In this document: piece after piece, positions 1 through 5,264 of the stretch
How the letters are laid out: each line of letters begins with the position of its first letter
How positions within the stretch are numbered: position 1 is the first letter of the stretch
Assembly: GCA_937915475.1 (NCBI GenBank)
Contig: CALGIR010000263.1
Span: forward strand, 1-7,818
Direction of reading: 5' to 3'
DNA length: 7,818 nt
Origin: an uncultured Bacteroidales bacterium
GTDB taxonomy: Bacteria > Bacteroidota > Bacteroidia > Bacteroidales > Tenuifilaceae
The notes under the pieces: model-generated
What the model was told of the DNA's origin: nothing
Seen by the model: the letters and a program-made list of their open reading frames with translations, nothing else
Database searches by the model: none
Position numbers and translations under genes: made by a program

Positions 1-1
1 G

Positions 2-1402
2 CAAATGACGGCTGGTTCGTTTATGTACATTGGCCCACAAGGTATTGTTCACGGAACAACAATTACCATTCTAAATGCTGGCCGCAAAAGGCTCAAAGCA
101 GGAGAAACTGACTTGGGAGGGAAACTCTTTGTATCGTCAGGCCTTGGTGGTATGTCGGGTGCACAACCCAAGGCTGGAGTAATTTCTGGAGTTGTTAGCC
201 TTATAGCCGAAATTAACCCCAAAGCAACTGAGGTACGCCTCAGCCAAGGTTGGGTTGACGAGGTTTATGAGAATCTCGATGAGTTAATCCCAAGGTTACG
301 TACAGCCATGAAACAGAAAGAGGTTGTTTCCATTGCATATCAGGGCAATATTGTTGACCTGTGGGAGCGTTTAGCAAAGGATGAAATTGCCGTTGACCTG
401 GGCAGCGATCAAACATCGCTTCATAACCCATTTGCAGGTGGCTACTATCCTGCTGGACTAACCCTTGAGGAATCGAACAACCTAATGGCAAGCGACCCTG
501 ATAAATTTAAGGAAAAGGTTTACGAAAGCCTGCGCAGGCAAGTAGAGGCGATAAATACGCTAACGACACGGGGTATGTACTTTTTCGATTACGGAAATGC
601 ATTCCTTCTCGAATCGAGCCGCGCTGGGGCTGATATCCTCACGCCCGATGGCGGATTCCGCTATCCATCTTATGTTCAGGATATCATGGGTCCAATGTTT
701 TTCGATTATGGGTTTGGTCCATTCCGCTGGGTGTGCACTTCGTCGGATCCGAAAGACCTAGAAACTACTGACCAGATTGCACAGCAAGTGCTTGAGGAAA
801 TAGCTAAAACAGCACCTAACGAAATAAAAGGCCAGGTTGAAGACAATATCCACTGGATAAAAGAAGCTGGGCAAAATAAATTGGTTGTAGGATCGCAAGC
901 CCGAATTCTATACGCCGATGCTGAAGGAAGAATTAAAATTGCTGAAGCATTTAACAAGGCTATTCACCAGGGTAAAATAACCGCACCAGTTGTGCTTGGT
1001 AGAGACCACCATGATGTTTCGGGAACTGATTCACCCTACCGCGAAACGTCTAATATTTACGATGGATCGCAATTTACTGCTGATATGGCAATACACAATG
1101 TAATTGGCGATTCGTTCCGTGGCGCAACCTGGGTATCAATTCACAACGGTGGAGGCGTTGGATGGGGCGAAGTAATCAACGGGGGTTTTGGTTTAACCCT
1201 CGATGGTTCGGACGATGCACAAAGGCGCTTGAAGCTCATGCTTCATTGGGATGTAAACAACGGTATTGCACGTCGCAGCTGGGCACGCAACAAAGAAGCC
1301 ATTTTTGCCATAAAGCGCGAAATGGAGCGAACCCCAAACCTTAAAGTAACGCTCCCAAACATTGCCAGCGATAAGCTAATTGATGAAGCCTTAAGAAAAT
1401 AG
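2..1402 (+). CDS. hutU: Urocanate hydratase (urocanase), C-terminal part; 5' end outside the window
   Basis: Urocanase uses tightly bound NAD+ as an electrophile to hydrate urocanate to imidazolonepropionate, the second step of histidine degradation in the cytoplasm. The first complete codon is the Gln of the family motif QMTAGS, so the Met at base 5 is internal and the true start lies upstream. Visible family landmarks include YIGPQGIVHGT, GGMSGAQPKA, DQTSLHNPFAGGYYP, the FRWVCTSSDP segment holding the active-site Cys (codon 734-736), GRDHHDVSGTDSPYRETSNI and HNGGGVGWGEVINGGFG. The last form fits the longer urocanases common in Bacteroidota rather than the roughly 557-residue Pseudomonas type. 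About 465 residues are present, so I estimate 130-200 N-terminal residues are missing. The reading frame is intact to the TAG stop. No other hut gene is visible, and a hairpin separates this gene from the next. Identification is very secure. Confidence 0.98.
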   Translation, partial: QMTAGSFMYIGPQGIVHGTTITILNAGRKRLKAGETDLGGKLFVSSGLGGMSGAQPKAGVISGVVSLIAEINPKATEVRLSQGWVDEVYENLDELIPRLRTAMKQKEVVSIAYQGNIVDLWERLAKDEIAVDLGSDQTSLHNPFAGGYYPAGLTLEESNNLMASDPDKFKEKVYESLRRQVEAINTLTTRGMYFFDYGNAFLLESSRAGADILTPDGGFRYPSYVQDIMGPMFFDYGFGPFRWVCTSSDPKDLETTDQIAQQVLEEIAKTAPNEIKGQVEDNIHWIKEAGQNKLVVGSQARILYADAEGRIKIAEAFNKAIHQGKITAPVVLGRDHHDVSGTDSPYRETSNIYDGSQFTADMAIHNVIGDSFRGATWVSIHNGGGVGWGEVINGGFGLTLDGSDDAQRRLKLMLHWDVNNGIARRSWARNKEAIFAIKREMERTPNLKVTLPNIASDKLIDEALRK

Positions 1403-1411
1403 CACAGAATA

Positions 1412-1448
1412 ATGGGGAATGGAATGGCAGTTGCTATTCATTCCCCAT
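1412..1448 (+). terminator. Hairpin terminator after hutU
   Basis: An imperfect inverted repeat begins 9 bases after the hutU stop. The left arm is ATGGGGAATGGAAT (1412-1425) and the right arm ATTCATTCCCCAT (1436-1448). They pair over 13 bases with one bulged G around a 10-base loop. The GC-rich base of the stem and its position suit a transcription terminator. The following sequence (GTTCTATTTAGG) is only moderately T-rich, so Rho-independent action is probable but not certain. Confidence 0.7.
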
Positions 1449-1539
1449 GTTCTATTTAGGCTGTAAAAAATTAAATAATGATAGCAGGAATAAATCTTCA
1501 ATCTATCCTGCACTTAACCTATTTCTCTCAGAAATTTGA

Positions 1540-1959
1540 CCTCCTAAAAATTCGGGTGTGAAAACAAAAATTAGAACTTTGACCCTTGCAATCCTGTCGT
1601 TAATACTTATTGCCGCTTCATGCGATAAGGAAAAGAATTACCCAAAGGATTCTATTCTGGGAACATGGAGAAGTCTTGAGCAAAGCTCAGTTCATGGTTA
1701 CAGGCAATATAATGTAAGCATTGATTACCACGGTAGTGACTCTACCCAAATCATACTTTACAACTTTTACAATCTGGGTTATCAACTTGAAACCTATGCC
1801 AGCATTCAGGATACCATTATAACCCTATTAGGCACAAATACGTTTGATGATTTTTCGGGAACTGGCCACATAAAGAGAGACTTTAGTGCTATTTTTTGGG
1901 AATTCTCCTATTTTGGCAATGCTGGATCCGACCTAAATATTGAGGCTTTTTTTAGGAGG
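1540..1959. repeat. 11-bp inverted repeat bracketing the small lipoprotein gene
   Basis: CCTCCTAAAAA at 1540-1550 and its exact reverse complement TTTTTAGGAGG at 1949-1959 sit 8 bases before the GTG start and just inside the 3' end of the lipoprotein gene. The match is exact for 11 bases and stops abruptly at both ends. No target duplication or transposase is associated with it. It may be chance, or it could pair in the mRNA and occlude the start region. The feature spans both arms and the gene between them. Confidence 0.35.
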
Positions 1960-1965
1960 CCCTAG
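1558..1965 (+). CDS. Small lipoprotein of unknown function
   Basis: I do not recognise a named family. The protein has 135 residues. Its signal peptide has basic residues (MKTKIR), a hydrophobic core and a lipobox-like AASC with the lipidated Cys at position 22, followed by DKEKNYP. It is therefore predicted to be an exported, lipid-anchored protein. The mature part begins with an ILGTW segment and is rich in aromatic and beta-prone stretches ending in AFFRRP. This resembles the small beta-rich, lipocalin-like lipoproteins that many Bacteroidota carry singly, but that is a resemblance by eye only. The start is GTG at 1558: an in-frame TGA at 1537-1539 lies close upstream and no ATG lies between. 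It stands apart from both neighbours, after the hutU hairpin and before a 424-base gap, so it is probably monocistronic. The export signal is fairly clear; the function is not. Confidence 0.75.
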   Translation: MKTKIRTLTLAILSLILIAASCDKEKNYPKDSILGTWRSLEQSSVHGYRQYNVSIDYHGSDSTQIILYNFYNLGYQLETYASIQDTIITLLGTNTFDDFSGTGHIKRDFSAIFWEFSYFGNAGSDLNIEAFFRRP

Positions 1966-2334
1966 GATTTCTTTACTTTCAAACATAATATATTGCTGTT
2001 TGCATGCATAAAGTCATGCTTATTCCCAATCATCACAATTGATTTTTCTATCTGGCCATTTTGTTATCACCGTATCTGGTTGATATTATACACATTGGCT
2101 GTATTTTCCATACTAATATCGCCCCACACAGTAGAGCTATTTAACCCAAAATATTCTTTCTAGAGTATAACTAGCCAACATATCATTAACTCTACATTTA
2201 ACCGCACTTTGTTATAAATAAAACAGTAATCGCACTACAGGTTGAGTTTTATTTCATTGTTTATGTTGCTTTTATAATTTTCAACAACACTACTGATTGT
2301 TTGTTTTTTACAAAATCCAACCATACAGAAATAC

Positions 2335-2365
2335 TTGTTTTGCATTATCAATTGCAATACATTTG
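2335..2365 (+). promoter_or_regulatory. Candidate Bacteroidota-type promoter of the phosphate operon
   Basis: TACATTTG at 2358-2365 fits the Bacteroidota -7 consensus TAnnTTTG. A TTG at 2335-2337 lies 20 bases upstream, matching the -33 element spacing known in this phylum. Transcription would start a few bases after 2365, giving a leader of about 20 bases before the ATG at 2390. This also argues against a start at 2297 for the first gene. The match is by eye, and AT-rich DNA gives chance hits. Confidence 0.55.
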
Positions 2366-2378
2366 AAGTGTTGCAAAA
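2338..2378. promoter_or_regulatory. Candidate operator: nested TTGCA dyads over the promoter
   Basis: Three TTGCA half-sites occur within 37 bases, at 2340, 2352 and 2371. They form two nested dyads: TTGCA (2340-2344) with TGCAA (2353-2357), and TTTTGCA (2338-2344) with TGCAAAA (2372-2378). The outer dyad encloses the putative -7 box at 2358-2365. Such dyads are plausible sites for a dimeric HTH protein, perhaps the one fused to the operon's own transporter. That link is inference only. Confidence 0.4.
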
Positions 2379-2389
2379 TAAACAATAAG

Positions 2390-3037
2390 ATGATACTATT
2401 TAAGCATGCAAAAAAATCCATTGAGCTCATTGACGGTTTTCTGAACTCAATCGACCAAGGCGCTCTTATTTTTAAAGAAGGGGTAAAAAACTACTTACTT
2501 GGGAATAGAGAAAGTTTTCTAGACAACCTAAAAACGTTATCAAACCTTGAAACGGAGGCAGATATTACTCGTCGAAAAATTGAAAACATACTCTACACAC
2601 AATCGTTAATGCCACAGTTAAGGGGTGATATTTTACGACTTCTTGAAGAATTGGATAACATTATTGATATGGCTAAAAAGAGCCTTTTTCAGTTCGATGT
2701 GGAAGTACCTACTATCCCCCCAGCGCTAAATCAAGATCTCATAAAGCTAACTGAGTTATCATGCTCAGCAATAGAATCTGTTGTACCTGCAGCAAGGGCT
2801 TATTTTAGAAGTCCTGAAGACATTAAAGAAAAGCTACACAGAGTATACCTTTATGAAAGTGAAGCGGACAAACTGGCTGATGCCATTAAAAGAAAGGTAT
2901 TTCAAGAACTTCCTATTGCTCGTTTAAGCGAGAAATTTCACCTGAGGTATTTCACGTTACACATTGAAACACTCTCGGATGCAGCACAAACTGCAGCAGA
3001 CTTACTATCGATAATGGCAATTAACCGGTCAATATAA
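2390..3037 (+). CDS. DUF47 / PhoU-like phosphate transport accessory protein
   Basis: This is a 215-residue, almost wholly alpha-helical cytoplasmic protein of the DUF47 (Pit accessory, PhoU-related) family, whose members are usually about 205-215 residues. The family carries repeated acidic helix motifs that in PhoU-type proteins coordinate metal. Here they appear as ETEADITRRKIE (from residue 54), EELDNIIDMAK (from 86), ESEADKLADAIKRKVF (from 156) and IETLSDAAQTAADLL (from 192). DUF47 genes commonly precede a PiT transporter gene and are thought to modulate phosphate uptake. Here the next gene is a PiT transporter, 9 bases downstream, so the two are surely co-transcribed. I chose ATG 2390 because the protein from there begins MILFKHAKKS, as family members do. 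The frame stays open back to an ATG at 2297, but that 31-residue extension has no family resemblance and would overlap the candidate promoter. Family call is confident; its exact regulatory effect is not known. Confidence 0.92.
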   Translation: MILFKHAKKSIELIDGFLNSIDQGALIFKEGVKNYLLGNRESFLDNLKTLSNLETEADITRRKIENILYTQSLMPQLRGDILRLLEELDNIIDMAKKSLFQFDVEVPTIPPALNQDLIKLTELSCSAIESVVPAARAYFRSPEDIKEKLHRVYLYESEADKLADAIKRKVFQELPIARLSEKFHLRYFTLHIETLSDAAQTAADLLSIMAINRSI

Positions 3038-3046
3038 TCTAACTAA

Positions 3047-4792
3047 ATGCTGTTTTTAATATTTCTATCAAGTGGTCTGTTTTTAGGGTGGTCGTTGGGT
3101 GCCAACGATGCTGCAAATATATTTGGAACTGCAGTAGGCTCAAAAATGGTTAGCTTCAGAAAAGCTGCATGGATTGCCAGCGTATTTGTTGTATTGGGTG
3201 CAGTTTTTCAAGGGCATGGCGCAGCTGACACGCTCACCGAGCTGGGTTCAGTTGATGCATTAGCGGGAGCATTTACCGTTGCATTGTGTGCAGCAATCAC
3301 AGTTTTTTTGATGACTCGTTCAAATTTGCCTGTTTCAACCAGCCAGGCAATTGTTGGTGCAATTATTGGTTGGACCGCGTTTACTGGACGACAAACAGAT
3401 CTTACAGTACTCTCAAAAATTGTCACAACTTGGGTCAGTGGACCTATCCTTGGTATTATATTTGGCGGATTATTGTACGCATTGCTACGTTACTCATTAA
3501 GGAAATCCAGTATTCATGTAATAAAACTTGACTCCTTACTTCGCATAGGGCTAATTGTTGCAGGCGCATTTGGAGCGTATAGCTTAGGTGCAAATAACAT
3601 TGCAAACGTAATGGGGGTATTCATCCCTTCAGCCCCTAACCTCTGCATAAACTTCGGATTATTTACCATAGATGGGGTTCAAATTCTTTTCCTATTAGGC
3701 GGTATAGCTATCTCAGTTGGGATTTTTACATACAGCCAAGGGGTTATGCAAACTGTTGGAAAAAACATCTTGGCATTAACTCCTGAGGCAGCATTTGTGG
3801 TGGTACTGACTCAAGCACTTGTACTATTCCTTTTCTCTTCAACATCATTTTCAAATTTCTTAATCTCAATTGGGTTACCACCATTTCCTTTAGTTCCAGT
3901 TTCGAGCACTCAAGTTGTTGTTGGGGCTGTAATGGGTATAGGGCTCATTAAGGGTGGCCGAGAAATTAAATTCAAACTATTGGGTGGAATTGCTTTTGGG
4001 TGGATTTCAACACCAGTTTTTGCTGGTATACTTACATTCTTTGCGTTATTTTTTGTGCAAAACATTTTTAACCTTGAGGTTACATCAACAGCATTACAAA
4101 CAATTGGAGATAACTTTAAACCTGAAGTAATTGAAAGCCAAGCCCGAAATTTAAATCTAGTAATTCCTAGCATTACTGCTCTTGCCTTTGCGGTAATTGT
4201 TACACTTATATACCTTTTCTTCCGCCAACAAAAACTCCGTCTTAGGGCAGAAAACCAGCTGCTTCAACAGCAAAACCAATCGTATGCATCAACCAAGTCG
4301 CTTAATGAGCTTGAACTAAATGCAATACAAATGCAAAACACTTTGCTCGCAAATAAGCTTGAACTAAAACGGCAAGAACTCAATACAATTCTAATGAACA
4401 TAAGCGAGCAACGAACTTTTTTAGAAACAATAACGACCGAACTTTCAGTTCTTGTTGGTACAGATAAAGTCCATTTGCGAGATAAAAAACTAAATGAGCT
4501 AATTACTCTCCTTAAGCAGCGGATGTCGTTCACAAAGGAAATTGATGATTTCTACCAACAGATTGAATCCATACATAAGAACTTCGTGCTAAACCTTACC
4601 GAAAAGTTTCCGAGTTTAACTGAAAATGAGAAAAAGCTAGCCACGCTTATCCGGCTAAATTTTGCATCGAAGGAAATTGCAACGTTAATGAACATTACCC
4701 CAAAAAGCGTTGAAATTGCACGATACCGTTTGCGAAAAAAAATGGGGCTTATGCCAAGAGAAAGCTTATTCGATTTATTGAAATCACTATAA
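3047..4792 (+). CDS. PiT inorganic phosphate transporter fused to coiled coil and LuxR-type HTH domain
   Basis: Residues 1-340 are a PiT-family (PHO4) inner-membrane phosphate transporter, normally coupled to protons or sodium. Both inverted halves are visible: GANDAAN (18-24) with PVSTSQAIVG (95-104), then GANNIAN (181-187) with PVSSTQVVVG (284-293). A polar stretch (about 341-370) and a further hydrophobic helix (371-392) follow, ending in basic RQQKLRLR, which suggests the tail is cytoplasmic. Residues about 393-465 are a Leu/Gln/Glu-rich probable coiled coil. Residues 513-581 match the LuxR-type HTH ending of Bacteroidota membrane sensors: LTENEKKLATLIRLN, SKEIATLMNITPKSVEIARY, RLRKKMGL. 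Ordinary PiT proteins lack this tail. The frame is continuous with no sign of assembly error. The gene follows DUF47 by 9 bases, and its TAA stop lies inside the target duplication of a mobile element. The transporter and HTH calls are strong; transcriptional activity is inferred. Confidence 0.93.
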   Translation: MLFLIFLSSGLFLGWSLGANDAANIFGTAVGSKMVSFRKAAWIASVFVVLGAVFQGHGAADTLTELGSVDALAGAFTVALCAAITVFLMTRSNLPVSTSQAIVGAIIGWTAFTGRQTDLTVLSKIVTTWVSGPILGIIFGGLLYALLRYSLRKSSIHVIKLDSLLRIGLIVAGAFGAYSLGANNIANVMGVFIPSAPNLCINFGLFTIDGVQILFLLGGIAISVGIFTYSQGVMQTVGKNILALTPEAAFVVVLTQALVLFLFSSTSFSNFLISIGLPPFPLVPVSSTQVVVGAVMGIGLIKGGREIKFKLLGGIAFGWISTPVFAGILTFFALFFVQNIFNLEVTSTALQTIGDNFKPEVIESQARNLNLVIPSITALAFAVIVTLIYLFFRQQKLRLRAENQLLQQQNQSYASTKSLNELELNAIQMQNTLLANKLELKRQELNTILMNISEQRTFLETITTELSVLVGTDKVHLRDKKLNELITLLKQRMSFTKEIDDFYQQIESIHKNFVLNLTEKFPSLTENEKKLATLIRLNFASKEIATLMNITPKSVEIARYRLRKKMGLMPRESLFDLLKSL

Positions 4793-4798
4793 ATAGTT
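4789..4798. repeat. Target site duplication, left copy
   Basis: ATAAATAGTT directly abuts the left terminal inverted repeat and is repeated exactly at 5223-5232 beyond the right one. Ten bases is within the 9-13 base duplication usual for IS4-family elements. The copy contains the TAA stop (4790-4792) of the transporter gene. Confidence 0.93.
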
Positions 4799-4816
4799 CA
4801 ATGTCGTTGACTTAAG
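4799..4816. repeat. Left terminal inverted repeat of the mini-IS
   Basis: CAATGTCGTTGACTTAAG is the exact reverse complement of 5205-5222, with no mismatch in 18 bases. The perfect match suggests a fairly recent insertion or continued mobility supplied in trans. Confidence 0.95.
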
Positions 4817-4878
4817 GAATAAAGATAAAAATAGTTCTTTGAAATAGTAGAGATTAAGAGGAAGTTTATTATTTTTAG

Positions 4879-5204
4879 GGGTATAATATAGGCCTCACAG
4901 AGAAAGCCTATGAAAACTATGCGTTTCGTGAGAATGCAATTACAAACATAACTCAACTAATTGAAGATGAAGAATATCACTGCCGTTCAAACAACGGCTT
5001 TCCAGGGGCATTCACCCGTGATAGGAAGTTAAACTTCAAGCAACTAGTTGTGTTTATAAGCAGAGGTGTAAAAAGTTCTCTACAGCGCGAGCTGGATTCC
5101 TTTTACAAGGAAGTCACCGGAAGCGAATTCAATATCCGGGCAGAAAAAACGAAAGGAAAAAACGTCCGAAGAAACTCTACTATATGAATTATAAGCCATT
5201 ATAG
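4879..5204 (+). pseudogene. Remnant of IS4-family transposase: N- and C-terminal fragments, core deleted
   Basis: The frame open from 4879 to 5184 lacks an ATG start. It encodes NITQLIEDEEYHC, then FTRDRKLNFKQLVVF, SSLQRELDSFY and SEFNIR, which resemble the N-terminal region of IS4-family transposases of Bacteroidota. After FNIR, near base 5140, the resemblance ends and the frame stops at TGA 5185-5187. In a different frame from about 5151, codons for KRPKKLYYMNYKPL run to a TAG at 5202-5204, immediately before the right repeat, as expected of the original C-terminus. The catalytic DDE region that would lie between is missing, so no active enzyme can be made. The family is assigned by eye, supported by the size of the target duplication. 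Confidence 0.8.
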
Positions 5205-5222
5205 CTTAAGTCAACGACATTG
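5205..5222. repeat. Right terminal inverted repeat of the mini-IS
   Basis: CTTAAGTCAACGACATTG is the exact complement of the left repeat. It begins at the base after the transposase remnant's TAG stop, a compact arrangement usual in insertion sequences. Confidence 0.95.
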
Positions 5223-5232
5223 ATAAATAGTT
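5223..5232. repeat. Target site duplication, right copy
   Basis: This is the second exact copy of ATAAATAGTT, immediately outside the right inverted repeat. The sequence continues TAAGAAAAG towards the porin start at 5265. Confidence 0.93.
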
Positions 5233-5264
5233 TAAGAAAAGTTTTAACCTAAACCCAAATTAAC

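Larger units (their letters stand above)
1966..2389. other. Non-coding region upstream of the phosphate operon
   Basis: About 424 AT-rich bases carry no credible gene on either strand. The first 330 bases show nothing I can name: there is a weak 5-bp GCATG/CATGC dyad (2002-2006 and 2015-2019) with no T tract. The final 60 bases hold a candidate promoter and clustered TTGCA half-sites, listed separately. The length suggests either a long regulatory region or a decayed gene, and I see no protein remnant to favour the latter. Confidence 0.6.
4799..5222 (+). mobile_element. Internally deleted IS4-like element (mini-IS, MITE-like)
   Basis: This 424-bp unit is delimited by perfect 18-bp terminal inverted repeats and flanked by a 10-bp direct repeat, which together define a complete transposition product. 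Inside are a piece of transposase N-terminal sequence and the extreme C-terminal codons, joined out of frame, with the transposase stop abutting the right repeat. An intact IS4-type element would be about three times longer, so the catalytic core has been deleted. It can move only if a full-length relative elsewhere supplies transposase. It lies in the 38-bp gap that originally separated the transporter and porin genes. The exact IS group was not determined. Confidence 0.9.

Noticed and set aside
1484..1511. Hairpin GCAGGAATA / TATCCTGC between hutU and the small lipoprotein
   Set aside because: Eight pairs with a bulge and an 11-base loop and no T tract; too weak to call a second terminator or a riboregulator.
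2297..2389. 31-codon N-terminal extension of the DUF47 gene from an ATG at 2297
   Set aside because: The extension is Cys-rich with no family similarity and would run through the candidate promoter; the ATG at 2390 gives a normal family start and length.
3208..3531. Open frames on both strands inside the transporter gene (minus 3208-3426, plus 3286-3531)
   Set aside because: Shadows of a strongly supported gene, with no signal, family motif or initiation context.
4881..4888. TATAAT box inside the mobile element as a promoter
   Set aside because: It fits a sigma-70 type -10 but has no suitable -35 at normal spacing and does not match the Bacteroidota consensus.
4888..4911. ATAGGC / GCCTAT hairpin near the left end of the mobile element
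   Set aside because: Only six base pairs with a 12-base loop; possibly part of the original transposase leader but not supportable as a feature.
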